64,000 nucleotides of DNA from Variovorax sp. YR216 (GCF_900107745.1 NZ_FNRO01000007.1:186001-250000); one strand, 5' to 3'; shown: positions 8,963-18,383, numbered from the stretch's first letter. The notes: generated from the letters alone by a model not told the origin. A program made the numbers and translations.

Positions 8963-10042
8963 ATGATGCTCGTTGCCAGCGGAACTACGCCATTGCGGCT
9001 CGCAAGGGTGTTGTTCGGGTTCCTGCTGCTGTGCGCCGCGACCCTTTTCGCGTCACCGTTTGCTTGTGCGCAATCCACCAGCGCCTCGCCGACCCCGGCG
9101 CGATCGAACGGCATCGTCGGCATCGTCGAAGGCGACGTCGCGCTGATCCGCCAGACCACGCGCTACACGCTCGCCGAAGGCGTGTTGTTGAATGATCAGG
9201 ACATCATCGAGACAACGCCCGGCGCATTTGCCCAGATCGAACTTCCCGGGGGCGTCCTTGTGGGCATCGGTGAATCGACGCGGCTGATGTTGCGGCCTCG
9301 CGTTGGCAAGGGGCTGTCGGCGCCGCCGCTCTATCTGCTGGAGGGCTGGCTCAAGACCACCGCCAGCGGCGCCTTCGGCTACGTCAGCCCCGGCATCGAC
9401 GTTGCGACGCAAGGCGGAGCGGCTGTCATCTACACCAAGGGCGCGCAGTACGAGCTGTTCGTCGAATCCGGCTCCGCCAGGCTGACGCTGCGCGATGGCT
9501 CGCAGACGGTCGCGCAACTGGCCGGCGGCGACTTCGCGCAGCGGCGCGAAGGCAGCACCCCCACGGTCGGGCAGCGTGCCACGCCCGAGTTCCTGGGCAA
9601 GGTGCCGCGCCAGTTCCGCGACCAGTTGCCCGCGCGCGGGGAGCAATACGCCAAGCGCAGCGTCGCGCCCAAGCCGCGCGGCGAAATCACCTACGCCGAT
9701 GTGGCTGCCTGGCTGCGTACCGAACCGGCGCTGCGGCTTCCGCTGCTGCCGCTGTGGCAGTCGCGCGCGACCGACCTGGACTTCCGTGCGGGGGCCAAGG
9801 CCGATCTGGCGCAACACCCTGAATGGGAGCGCTATGCCGACCCTGAGGGTTATGCGCGCCGTCTGGCCGAAGAGGCCGAGCGTCGCCGCGCGCGGGAGGC
9901 CGCGGCCGCCGCTGCACGGGCCCGGGCTGCAGCCGCTGCAGCGGCTGCAGCCTCCGCTGTCGCCGCACCCGCACCAGGCCCTGCGCCTGCATCTGCACCC
10001 GCGGCCTCGGGCACGAGCGCCGGACGCGGCACAACTCAGTGA
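8963..10042 (+). CDS. Secreted FecR-domain protein with alanine-rich tail
   Basis: This exported protein of about 359 residues has an N-terminal signal sequence ending near the CAQS segment. Residues about 50-180 resemble the periplasmic FecR domain: GIVEGDVALIRQTTRYTLAEG, DQDIIETTPGAFAQIEL and GYVSPGIDVATQGG. The C-terminal third is a charged RRLAEEAERRRARE helix followed by an Ala/Pro-rich low-complexity tail. FecR domains usually sense or relay signals in the periplasm, but here there is no anti-sigma region. It opens the operon that continues with the haem sensor and Ser/Thr kinase, so a sensory or scaffolding role is plausible. ATG codons at 8963 and 8966 are both possible starts. Confidence 0.82.
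   Translation: MMLVASGTTPLRLARVLFGFLLLCAATLFASPFACAQSTSASPTPARSNGIVGIVEGDVALIRQTTRYTLAEGVLLNDQDIIETTPGAFAQIELPGGVLVGIGESTRLMLRPRVGKGLSAPPLYLLEGWLKTTASGAFGYVSPGIDVATQGGAAVIYTKGAQYELFVESGSARLTLRDGSQTVAQLAGGDFAQRREGSTPTVGQRATPEFLGKVPRQFRDQLPARGEQYAKRSVAPKPRGEITYADVAAWLRTEPALRLPLLPLWQSRATDLDFRAGAKADLAQHPEWERYADPEGYARRLAEEAERRRAREAAAAAARARAAAAAAAAASAVAAPAPGPAPASAPAASGTSAGRGTTQ
9925..9952. repeat. Perfect 28-bp palindrome in coding sequence
   Basis: The bases GGCTGCAGCCGC at the left end are mirrored exactly to give a 28-base self-complementary block centred at 9938/9939. It codes for a run of alanines (GCT, GCA, GCC, GCG codons) in the FecR protein tail. Its origin is probably expansion of a GCTGCA-type repeat. 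Confidence 0.6.
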
Positions 10043-10100
10043 ACCGTTCCGCGTCGTGGCGCAACCCAGCGACTACCGACGAGCAGAACTGGAGAAATTC

Positions 10101-10973
10101 ATGAGCCTTCTATTCAAGTTCAATCTGATCTTCCTGGTTGTCTTCGTCGCAGGTGTAGCTGGTACGGGCAAGATTTCCTATGACCTGCTGCAGAGCAACG
10201 CCAAGCAGGAAGTGCTCAACCACGCGCGCCTGACCATGGAAAAGGCGATGGCGGTACGCGCCTACACCAATGACCAGATCCGCCCATTGCTCGAAACGCA
10301 GATGAAATACACCTTCCTGCCCCAGACCGTCCCGGCCTATTCCGCCACGGAAGTGCTGGCGACTCTGGCCAAGAGCTTTCCCGACTACACCTACAAGGAA
10401 GCGACCCTGAATCCGACCAACCCGCGCGATCGGGCAGTCGACTGGGAGGCCGACATCGTGAATCGCTTTCGCGCCCAGGCCGACCAGAAGGAGTTCGTCG
10501 GCGAGCGCGAGTCGGGCACCGGGCGGGCGCTCTACATCGCGCACCCGATCCGTATCACGAACGCCGCCTGCCTGGCCTGCCACAGCACAGTGGAGGCGGC
10601 GCCGCGCACGGTGATCGAGAAGTACGGGCCTGCCAACGGTTTCGGCTGGCACATGAACGAGGTGATCGGCGCGCAGGTCGTCTCGGTGCCGATGTCGGTG
10701 CCGCTGGCGCGCGCCGAACAGACGTTCAAGGTCTTCATGGCTTCGCTCGTCGGCATCTTCGTGGCCATCGGCATCGTGTTGAACGTGATGCTCTACCTGC
10801 TCGTGATCCGGCCGGTGGCGGCACTGTCGAAGGTGGCCAACCGCGTCAGCCTCGGCGAACCCGACGTGCCGGAATTCGCGACGGATGGCCGTGACGAAAT
10901 CGGGACCCTGGCGAAATCGTTCACGCGCATGCGCCGCAGCCTCGATCAGGCCATGAAGATGATCGATACCTGA
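10101..10973 (+). CDS. Membrane haem sensor: DUF3365 (c-type haem) plus HAMP domain
   Basis: This 290-residue protein has a TM helix at residues 7-25, a periplasmic domain of the DUF3365/Tll0287-like type with a covalent haem motif CLACH (157-161), a second TM helix about 212-236, and a HAMP domain (RPVAALSKVANRVS to EIGTLAKSFTRM). It then stops with no kinase, cyclase or methyl-accepting output. These domains are known as redox or gas sensors. The gene starts 58 nt after the FecR gene and ends 13 nt before the Ser/Thr kinase, so the HAMP helices may pass a signal to that kinase (inference). Confidence 0.87.
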   Translation: MSLLFKFNLIFLVVFVAGVAGTGKISYDLLQSNAKQEVLNHARLTMEKAMAVRAYTNDQIRPLLETQMKYTFLPQTVPAYSATEVLATLAKSFPDYTYKEATLNPTNPRDRAVDWEADIVNRFRAQADQKEFVGERESGTGRALYIAHPIRITNAACLACHSTVEAAPRTVIEKYGPANGFGWHMNEVIGAQVVSVPMSVPLARAEQTFKVFMASLVGIFVAIGIVLNVMLYLLVIRPVAALSKVANRVSLGEPDVPEFATDGRDEIGTLAKSFTRMRRSLDQAMKMIDT

Positions 10974-10986
10974 GGCCCCCACCCGT

Positions 10987-12489
10987 ATGTCGCCGCCCAC
11001 CCACGTCGGTCCGTACCCCATCCGCGGCGTGATCGGATCGGGCGGGATGGGCATCGTGTATCTGGCGCACGATCCGGCGATCGACCGTGCGGTGGCGATC
11101 AAGACGATCCACCGCCGCCTGCTCGAATCGGGCGACGACCTGGGCGTGGCGGCCCGCTTTCGCGTGGAAGCCAAGGCGGCAGGGCGGCTGACCCACCGCA
11201 ACATCGTCTCGATCTACCAGTTCGGCGAAGACAACGACTTCGCCTACATCGTCATGGAGTACGTGGCCGGACGGAACCTGCGCGACTATGTCCAGGCACC
11301 GCGCAAGCTCGAGGTGCCGCAGGTGCTGTGCGTGATGATGCAACTGCTCGACGGCTTGCACTACGCGCACGAGCGGGGCATCGTGCACCGGGATATCAAG
11401 CCGGCGAATCTCCTGGTTGCCGATGACGGGCGCCTCAAGATCACCGATTTCGGTATTGCCAGAACCGAGACTTCGAACCTGACCCGCGCCAATTCGGTCG
11501 TCGGGTCGCCCGGCTACATCGCGCCCGAGCAGTACACGAACCGCGAGATCGACCGCCGCGTCGATGTCTTCTCGGCGGGCGTGCTGCTCTATCGGATGCT
11601 GAGCGGGACGACGCCCTTCGTCGGCACCGACGACGCGATCATGTACAAGATCGTCTACGAGCCTCACAGGCCGCTGAGCGAAGCGACGAACGACGCCACG
11701 CTCAAGCCATTCGATGTGGTGCTGGACCGGGCGCTGGCGAAGGACCCGGCGCAGCGCTATCCCAGCGCGATGGCGATGCGAACGGCGCTGCTGGCGCTCG
11801 CCACCGAGGCCTTGCCGGAGGTGCTCCCGGCCCACATCCTGCTGGCGCCGCTCCTCGAGAACCTCGAGCCGAGCATGCCGGTCCCGACGCTGCGCCACGC
11901 GTCCGAGATCGCCGGGGGCGCTCAGGTCGTGCAGACAGTGCCTGACTCGGCGCGGAACTCCCCGGCGCCCCCGAAGTCGCTGGCCACCACCGTTCCGCCT
12001 TCGATCCCCACACCCACCGGATGGGACGCCGCCGCGCTGACCGAGGTCGAACGCGAATTGGCCCAGCATGTGGGCGCGGTGGCGCGCGTGCTGGTGCGCC
12101 GCGCCGCGCGTGGGGCATCCACGCTGGCGGAAGTGCGCCACGCCGTCGCCAGCACGATCATCGACATCGAAGAGCGCGAGCGTTTCCTGGCCCGGGCCGG
12201 CGTGCCGCCGACCCATGGCGCAGTCTCGGCAGGAGCAGGCGCCTCTGGGTCCCAGGTCTCGAGAGCGGTGGGCGCGGCGCCGGGCGGCATGCCTATGCGC
12301 GAAGGCGATGTCGACAAGGCGGCCGCCGCACTCCTTTCCTCGCTGGGACCGATTGCGCGGGTCGTCGCGAAGCGCTGCGCGGCGAAATCGAGCACTCGCG
12401 AGCAATTCGTTGCCAGCGTCGTGGAACAGCTCGCGCCAACCGTCGATGCCCGCCGTGTGCAGGCTGACCTGTGGCGAGCCTTGGGCTGA
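10987..12489 (+). CDS. Serine/threonine protein kinase (PpkA/Hanks type)
   Basis: This 500-residue Hanks-type kinase has the glycine loop GSGGMG, VAIK with catalytic Lys39, the catalytic loop HRDIKPANLL (Asp136), DFG at 154-156 and the APEQY P+1 region. Unlike classic PpkA it has no transmembrane helix. After a Pro/Ala-rich linker the C-terminus carries two related helical segments, about residues 350-405 and 445-500, both with the pattern G..ARV[LV].[KR]R.A. It is operonic with the haem sensor, an FHA protein and a PP2C phosphatase. This is the threonine-phosphorylation switch used to activate type VI secretion systems. Confidence 0.95.
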   Translation: MSPPTHVGPYPIRGVIGSGGMGIVYLAHDPAIDRAVAIKTIHRRLLESGDDLGVAARFRVEAKAAGRLTHRNIVSIYQFGEDNDFAYIVMEYVAGRNLRDYVQAPRKLEVPQVLCVMMQLLDGLHYAHERGIVHRDIKPANLLVADDGRLKITDFGIARTETSNLTRANSVVGSPGYIAPEQYTNREIDRRVDVFSAGVLLYRMLSGTTPFVGTDDAIMYKIVYEPHRPLSEATNDATLKPFDVVLDRALAKDPAQRYPSAMAMRTALLALATEALPEVLPAHILLAPLLENLEPSMPVPTLRHASEIAGGAQVVQTVPDSARNSPAPPKSLATTVPPSIPTPTGWDAAALTEVERELAQHVGAVARVLVRRAARGASTLAEVRHAVASTIIDIEERERFLARAGVPPTHGAVSAGAGASGSQVSRAVGAAPGGMPMREGDVDKAAAALLSSLGPIARVVAKRCAAKSSTREQFVASVVEQLAPTVDARRVQADLWRALG

Positions 12490-12506
12490 ATTCGGACGGA
12501 ACCACC

Positions 12507-13790
12507 GTGATCGCATTGCATGTCGTGCGCCGCCCCGGCGTCACCGAGCCCGATGCGACGGCGCTTCCGCTTCCGCCCGAGGGCCTCGTCATCGGCCGCG
12601 CTCCCGAATGCGACCTGGTGCTGGCCGACCCGCTGCGCGGGGTGTCGCGCCAGCACGCACAAGTCGCCATGGCCGGCCAGGACGCCCTCGTGCGCTGCAT
12701 CAGCGGCACCACCCCGCTCTGGGTGAACGACACGCAGCTCGCCCCCGGGGGTCAATTGCCCCTGTCGGTGGGCGACTGCCTGCGCATCGGCGGGTTCGAG
12801 CTCGCCGTCGAGTCCGTCGCGGCGCCAGCAACCCCGCGCGCGCGCCTGGATCGCTGGTTCGATCTGGATGGCGCGTCCGATCCGCTTGCTGCGCAATCGC
12901 CGCTGCCGGCCCTTGCGCCGGCGCCGGAGGCGGCGTCGGCAAGTGCGGTGGTGTCCTGGAAGACGGATCCGCTGGTCGTGCGGACCGGCACACCGATAGT
13001 GCAGAGCGTGCCCTCGGCGCTGCCGGCTTCGCCGCCCTTGCAAGCCACCGAGTCCGCTCAGCCGCCGCAGCCGCCCACCGCAGCGACTGCCGCATCGACG
13101 GCGCCCGCGCCTCTTTCTTCATCAACCCCGGCTTCGGCCGCCGAGGCCGTGTCGCCGGACCTGGCCGAACTCGGGGCGGCATTCGGTCGCGGCGCCGCAC
13201 TGGGCGGCGCCCAGGTGCCGCCGTTGACGCCGGAGTTGATGGAACATCTGGGCGCGCTCCTGCGGGCGACTGCTGAAGGCACCTTGGCGCTGCTGAAAAG
13301 CCGCTCCGTCGCGAAACGCCACATGCGCGCCGAGGGGACGGTGATCGCGCCGCGTCACAACAACCCCTTGAAGTTCTCGCCGAACGCGACCGAAGCGCTG
13401 ACTCGGATGCTGCAGCGCGACCCGAGCCCCGGCTTCCTCGACCCCGTGGCGGCGTTGAACGACGCGAATCGCGACCTGCTGGTGCACCAGGTGGCGATGG
13501 TCGCCGGCATGCGCGCGGCGGTGTTCGAGCTGTTCTCCCGGCTCGGTCCCGAGGCTGTCGAGAACGCGGAGGGGCCGCCGCGCGACATTCTCTCGCGCCT
13601 GCCCATGCGCCGTGCCGCGGCACTCTGGGAGCGCCATCGGCTGCAACACGCCCACTTGCTCGAGCACTTGGACGACGACTTCGAGACCATCTTCGGACGG
13701 GAATTCCTGCGAGCCTACGAAGCTCAGTCGCGCCTCGACGCCGATGCCGACGCCCCACTCAAGGAGCCACCATGGCCCATCGCGCGTTGA
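12507..13790 (+). CDS. tagH: T6SS-associated FHA domain protein (TagH type)
   Basis: This 427-residue protein has an N-terminal FHA phosphothreonine-binding domain (VIGRAPECDLVL, SRQHAQVAM, LWVNDTQLAPG). A long Pro/Ala/Ser-rich linker follows, then the C-terminal TagH domain with NPLKFSPNATEAL, GFLDPVAALNDA, MRAAVFELFSRL and DDFETIFGREFLRAYE. In T6SS the FHA protein is phosphorylated by PpkA and drives assembly. The GTG at 12507 follows GGACGGA by about 7 nt; a GTG at 12471 would overlap the kinase gene. It overlaps the phosphatase gene by 19 nt. Confidence 0.92.
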   Translation: MIALHVVRRPGVTEPDATALPLPPEGLVIGRAPECDLVLADPLRGVSRQHAQVAMAGQDALVRCISGTTPLWVNDTQLAPGGQLPLSVGDCLRIGGFELAVESVAAPATPRARLDRWFDLDGASDPLAAQSPLPALAPAPEAASASAVVSWKTDPLVVRTGTPIVQSVPSALPASPPLQATESAQPPQPPTAATAASTAPAPLSSSTPASAAEAVSPDLAELGAAFGRGAALGGAQVPPLTPELMEHLGALLRATAEGTLALLKSRSVAKRHMRAEGTVIAPRHNNPLKFSPNATEALTRMLQRDPSPGFLDPVAALNDANRDLLVHQVAMVAGMRAAVFELFSRLGPEAVENAEGPPRDILSRLPMRRAAALWERHRLQHAHLLEHLDDDFETIFGREFLRAYEAQSRLDADADAPLKEPPWPIAR

Positions 13791-14515
13791 ACGTCTCGGT
13801 GGCCGCGCTGTCGCACACCGGCCGGCGCGAGCGCAACGAGGACGCCTTCGGCTATTGGCAGGGCGCCGACTTCCTTGTCGCCACCCTGTGCGACGGTGCG
13901 GGCGGGCACGGCGGCGGCCAGACGGCCTCGCGCGCGGCCGTGACGCATGTGCTCGAAGCCTTTGCGCTCCGACCCGAGGTCAGCCCGAACGCGCTGAAGC
14001 GGCTTGTCCAAGGGGCGAACGACGCGGTGGTCGCGCAGCAGGTTGCCGGCACCATGACGGCCGACATGCGCACCACCATCGTCGTGCTGCTGCTGGACCT
14101 CGCAAGCGGCGCCGCGCTCTGGGCCCATGCCGGCGACTCCCGCCTGTATCGCTGGCATGAAGCCCGACTGCTCGGGCGCACGCGTGATCAAAGCCTCGCG
14201 CAGAGCTTGTGCGATGCCGGGCTGAACGCGAGCGACGCCGCCCTCGGGCAGCTGACGTCGGCGCTCGGCTCGCCCGATGGTTTCGACGTCGAGATCTTGG
14301 AAACGCCCCAGGTGCTTGCTGCCCGCGATGCCCTGCTGCTGTGCAGCGACGGGCTCTGGTCCGCCTTCGACGACCTGTCGATGGAGCGCAGCCTGGCCGG
14401 CTGCAGCGGCATCCAGGCCTGGCTCGATCGACTCGAAGCGGGCGTTCGGCGAGCCGATCGCAACGACCAGGACAACTATTCCGCGCTCGCGATCTGGTGC
14501 GAGCCGGGTGGCTGA
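13772..14515 (+). CDS. PP2C-type protein phosphatase (PppA-like)
   Basis: This 247-residue Ser/Thr phosphatase shows the PP2C metal-binding aspartates in CDGAGGHGGG, AGDSRLYRW, CSDGLW and NDQDNYSA. In T6SS loci PppA dephosphorylates the FHA protein and opposes PpkA. AAGGAG lies just before the ATG at 13772, which is inside the end of tagH, indicating translational coupling. The 3' end overlaps the convergent tagF by 40 nt. Confidence 0.95.
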   Translation: MAHRALNVSVAALSHTGRRERNEDAFGYWQGADFLVATLCDGAGGHGGGQTASRAAVTHVLEAFALRPEVSPNALKRLVQGANDAVVAQQVAGTMTADMRTTIVVLLLDLASGAALWAHAGDSRLYRWHEARLLGRTRDQSLAQSLCDAGLNASDAALGQLTSALGSPDGFDVEILETPQVLAARDALLLCSDGLWSAFDDLSMERSLAGCSGIQAWLDRLEAGVRRADRNDQDNYSALAIWCEPGG

Positions 14516-15066
14516 ATGCCGATCAGTTCGAGCAGAAGTGCCGGCTCCGGCGGCCAGGCCGCAGGGCGCGCATCGACATCGTGGGCGGCGGCGAGCGGCC
14601 ACCAGAGGCTGGCCGGCGCCGGTGGCCAGGGCTCGGCCGGCTTGAATGCCTGCTCCGGCCGGGGCGGCAGGGCGGCGATCGCGGCCTCGAGAGCCTCGGG
14701 CCCTCCCGCGACCGCGCCGAGCAGCGATGCGAGCCTTGCGGCACCCTCGTCCGGTGAAGGCGGCGTGTTGAAGCGTTCCGCAAGCGTCAGCGGAAAGGCG
14801 CGTCCGACACGATCATGTGACGCCGTGAAGATCCCGCACCAGATCTCGCCGTGCGTCGGCAGCGCCAGATAGCGCCAAGGCGCGAAGGTGCCAAGGCGTT
14901 CTCGCAGCGTGGCGGCGTCCAGCGTCGTGGCGGCGAGGGCGAGGCCGCGCTGCAGCCACCCGTCCCAGTCGCTGCGCCAGCGTGCGGGCAGGCCGCGGCC
15001 CACGAAGTCGCCGCGCGCAGGCAACTTGCCATACCAGGCGACGCGACGCGCTGGCGACTTCACCAT
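14476..15066 (-). CDS. tagF: Type VI secretion-associated protein TagF
   Basis: This 196-residue cytoplasmic protein begins MVKSPARRVAWYGKLPARGDF; the WYGKLPxRGDFV motif and the following W..WL, W.GI..PS..RVGR.FP pattern identify the TagF (DUF2094/ImpM) family. TagF is a post-translational repressor of T6SS assembly. The ATG at 15066 lies 4 codons inside the 3' end of tssM (overlap 7 nt), so the two are coupled. An upstream TTG would only add five residues. Confidence 0.93.
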   Translation of the reverse strand: MVKSPARRVAWYGKLPARGDFVGRGLPARWRSDWDGWLQRGLALAATTLDAATLRERLGTFAPWRYLALPTHGEIWCGIFTASHDRVGRAFPLTLAERFNTPPSPDEGAARLASLLGAVAGGPEALEAAIAALPPRPEQAFKPAEPWPPAPASLWWPLAAAHDVDARPAAWPPEPALLLELIGIQPPGSHQIASAE

Positions 15067-18000
15067 GATGCCTGCGGGCAATGAAAACCCGCCAGTTCCC
15101 GGAGGGTCCAGACATCGGCGTCGGGCGCCCCGGCGCCGCTCGCCTCGACGTCGAGGGTGCGCGTGTCGACGACGAAGGTCAGCCGCGCCGGCGCGCCGCG
15201 CTCGCCCTTCCAGTCGCTTCGCAGCAGCACCCGTAGCCAGGCGAACGGCCCTTCATGGACTTCGGCGCCGATCCCGGTCGGGCCGGGCGGCAGCACGCGC
15301 AGCACCACTTTTTGCGTCGAAGCCGGGCCCGGCCAGACCAGGTCCTTGGCGCGTGGCGGGCCGTTCTCGAAGCGCAAGAGCTGGCCATCGACATCGATGC
15401 TGAACTGCAGCAGTTCGGTATCCATGCGCCGCGGCGTGATGCGCAGCCTGAGTTCGGGCAGCGGTGCGCCTTGGGGAAAGAACAGGCTGCCGATCGCCGC
15501 CGCCTGCTCGAACGCATTCGAGTTGCCCGAACTGGGGCCCGCGCTTCGCACCTTCCATGGCCGGGTCGACGTGTCGACGCGTTCGGTCAACTGGTTGCGC
15601 CGGAATTCGTCGAACAGGCCACCGGGTCCGAACAGGCGCGCAAAGTCGGACGGCGCCATGTCCCGCGTCGCGGTGGCGCTGAACGGAAAGCGATCGCGCG
15701 TCAGGGTGCTGCAAGCCTGCGCGAGTTCGACCAGCGCGGTGTCGAAACCCGGTTTGGCGCGACCGCGCGAGCGAATCAGTGCCCCAAGGTCGAGATAGAG
15801 CCTGCGCAGCGCCGCCGGCGCACCGGCCGCCTCGGCGCGCAAGGTCGCGTCGAGTTCGGCGCCTCGGGTCTCGTCGCGCTTGCCGGCGACCAGGGCCTGA
15901 AGGCGATCGAGCGCTTGCGGTCCGGGACCTGCAGCGTAGTCGCCGAGGGAGCCGAAGCGTGCCCGGAGCAGGCCATCGAAGGCGACCTCGGCCGCGCCTG
16001 CGCCTTGCGAGGTCGCGCTGAAGTCGTCGGCCAGGCGCGTCAGGAGGCGGCGCAGCGGTGAATCGGGCGCCGTGAGTTCCGTGGCCTGCCGCGATGCGTC
16101 AACCGCATCGCTGCCGGGCGCCAACGCAAGGGCATCGAGTTGGCGCGACCAGGTGGCGATCACGCGTTCGGCGTGGCGTTTGCCGACCTGGGTGGCGATT
16201 TCGTCGCGCCAGACGCGGTCCTTCTGCAGGCGGCGTACTTCGCCGCCGGTGTCGCCGAGCACCCAGTCCGCCTCGTTCGCGAGTTCATCCAAGGTCGTTT
16301 CGAGCGCTGGCGCCAGGTTGCGCCGCCAGTCGCTGGCGCTCGAATGCGCCGGCATCGGCCCGGCGCTCGACGCAGCGAACAGGAGGGCGCTGGCGGCGCC
16401 GAGACGGGTCGGCAGGTCCTGCAGCGGCTCGGGGTCGGGAACGCGCCGCAGCAGGCGCTCGTGCACGCGTTGCGCCAGCGGCAATGCTGCGAGGGCGCTG
16501 CGCCCCGCCCGGACGCCGTCGTCGTCGGGGCGCATGGCCTCGGGCAGCCCGCTTCGTTCGAGCAGGTTCTCGGCATGGCGCGCCACCTCGCCACGTTCGC
16601 CGGCGCCGCTCGCCTGTGCGAGCGTCTGCTCGACCCAGTCGCGCAACTCGCCGCGGACCAACCGCGGCGGGTTGGCGAGCATCAGCGAGGTCCGCAGCGC
16701 CTCGTAGCGGGTCGCGCTGTCCTCGGCCTCGCGCAGATCGCGGCGCAATCGCTCGATGAGCAAGGGCGCCAGGCTCCGATCGAGCATCTCGCGGTAGACC
16801 TGTTCCGCCGAACGCGCCAGGCGCGGTCCCTGGAACAACCCGAAGCCGAAGCCGGCAGGCGGCGCATCCGGATCGATGCCGTCGTTCGCGGCCAGGTGCT
16901 GTAGCACCGAATAGAGCGGCAACACCTGTTCGAGACTTGCCGATCCCAGCGGGCCGATGCGCCGGGTCAACTGCTCGACACGAGCGCGCACGGCGTCGAC
17001 ATAGGCGAGGTTGTGCCGGAAGCTCTGCCACCACAGGGCGGAGGCGGTGAGCAGCGCGGCACCGGCAAACGCTGCGCCGAACATGCCGGCGCGCCGGCGC
17101 AAGCGCAGCTGCTGCAGCCGCTGGCCTGCCAGCGGCGCTTCGGCGATCACTAGGCGCTTGAGCAGCGCATGCAGGAAGAACGACTTGCCGCCGGCATCAG
17201 GGCGAGGCAGCGGCGTGAGCGCCAGTCCATGGCTGCGCGCGAGTTCGCCGATCACCCGGTCGATCGGATTGCCCTCCTGCGTGCCGCTCGTCAGCGCGAT
17301 CGACCGCAGGCGCTGCGCCGGCTCGGCTGCAATGTCGGCGAAGGCATCGCGCACGAATCCTTCGAGGGGCGCGAGCAGGGCCTTGAACTGTGCCGCGAAG
17401 GCGTAGATCGGCAGGCGGCGCTGCGGCATCCGTTCCTGCTGCAGCAACTTCGGACTGCGTTGCGCCAGGCGCTGCGCGAGGTCGCCCAGGCGCGCGCCGA
17501 GATCGGCCGGGATGCCTCCAACGTCGGCGTCGAACACCAGTCCCCAGAGCTGCTCGCGTTGCAGGGCGTCGAGATCGCCGAAGGTTTCGACGAAGCCGGC
17601 GAGCAGGTCGGCCTTGGTCACCAGCAGGTAGACCGGAAAAGCCAGATCGAGCTCACGGCGCAGCTCTGCCAGACGGGATGCGACGGCAGCCGACTGGCGC
17701 GCGAGTTCCGCTCCACCTTGCAGCAGGTCGGGCACGCTGACGCTGACGATCACGCCGTTGATCGGCTGCACGGGCCGGTGCCGCCGCAGGAGCGCGAGGA
17801 ATTGTTGCCATTCTCCGGCGTCGACTGCGGCGTCGCTGTCCTGTGTCGTATAGCGTCCCGCCGTGTCGATGAACACGGCGTCCTCGCTGAACCACCAGTC
17901 GCATTGGCGCGTTCCGCCGATGCCCGCGAGCGGGTCTCGTCCGAGCTTCTCGGCGAGCGGAAAGCGCAGACCCGAATGCAATATCGCGGTGGTCTTGCCG

Positions 18001-18383
18001 CCCCCGGGCGCCCCGATGATGAGATACCAGGGCAACTGCTGCACCTGTCGCCGGCGCTGCCACCAGCCATGCGCACCTGGCGCCCCAAACCCCTGGCGCA
18101 GCATCGCGAGCGCCTCGCGGAAACGCTGGCTCAGCTCGACGGCGGCATCGCCGGATTCGAGGCCCTTGAGCAATTGCTCGTTGCGCCGACGGGCCAGCCA
18201 TCCGCGCAGTCCCCGCAGGCCGACCAGCAGGAGCGCCACCAGCGCGAGCAGGGCCGCGCGTGCGCGCATGTCGTCGAAGGGGTGCCAGCTGCCCGCGGCC
18301 AGAAGCGGTGCCGCGAACCACAACAGGACACCTGCGGCGCCGAGGTTGACGGCGCGTTGGACGAGGCGTGGCGAGGCCTTCAT
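15060..18383 (-). CDS. tssM: Type VI secretion membrane subunit TssM (IcmF)
   Basis: This 1107-residue inner-membrane protein has two N-terminal TM helices (about 12-30 and 42-57). A cytoplasmic GTPase-like domain carries the Walker A GAPGGGKT (124-131), with VFIDTAGRY as switch region. A third TM helix lies near residue 430 (GAAFAGAALLTASALWW), followed by a large periplasmic part with the IcmF-related and C-terminal beta domains (LVWPGP, FAWLRVLLRSDW). Length is normal for TssM. It spans the envelope with TssL and TssJ. Its ATG overlaps the tssL stop as ATGA. Confidence 0.96.
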   Translation of the reverse strand: MKASPRLVQRAVNLGAAGVLLWFAAPLLAAGSWHPFDDMRARAALLALVALLLVGLRGLRGWLARRRNEQLLKGLESGDAAVELSQRFREALAMLRQGFGAPGAHGWWQRRRQVQQLPWYLIIGAPGGGKTTAILHSGLRFPLAEKLGRDPLAGIGGTRQCDWWFSEDAVFIDTAGRYTTQDSDAAVDAGEWQQFLALLRRHRPVQPINGVIVSVSVPDLLQGGAELARQSAAVASRLAELRRELDLAFPVYLLVTKADLLAGFVETFGDLDALQREQLWGLVFDADVGGIPADLGARLGDLAQRLAQRSPKLLQQERMPQRRLPIYAFAAQFKALLAPLEGFVRDAFADIAAEPAQRLRSIALTSGTQEGNPIDRVIGELARSHGLALTPLPRPDAGGKSFFLHALLKRLVIAEAPLAGQRLQQLRLRRRAGMFGAAFAGAALLTASALWWQSFRHNLAYVDAVRARVEQLTRRIGPLGSASLEQVLPLYSVLQHLAANDGIDPDAPPAGFGFGLFQGPRLARSAEQVYREMLDRSLAPLLIERLRRDLREAEDSATRYEALRTSLMLANPPRLVRGELRDWVEQTLAQASGAGERGEVARHAENLLERSGLPEAMRPDDDGVRAGRSALAALPLAQRVHERLLRRVPDPEPLQDLPTRLGAASALLFAASSAGPMPAHSSASDWRRNLAPALETTLDELANEADWVLGDTGGEVRRLQKDRVWRDEIATQVGKRHAERVIATWSRQLDALALAPGSDAVDASRQATELTAPDSPLRRLLTRLADDFSATSQGAGAAEVAFDGLLRARFGSLGDYAAGPGPQALDRLQALVAGKRDETRGAELDATLRAEAAGAPAALRRLYLDLGALIRSRGRAKPGFDTALVELAQACSTLTRDRFPFSATATRDMAPSDFARLFGPGGLFDEFRRNQLTERVDTSTRPWKVRSAGPSSGNSNAFEQAAAIGSLFFPQGAPLPELRLRITPRRMDTELLQFSIDVDGQLLRFENGPPRAKDLVWPGPASTQKVVLRVLPPGPTGIGAEVHEGPFAWLRVLLRSDWKGERGAPARLTFVVDTRTLDVEASGAGAPDADVWTLRELAGFHCPQASW

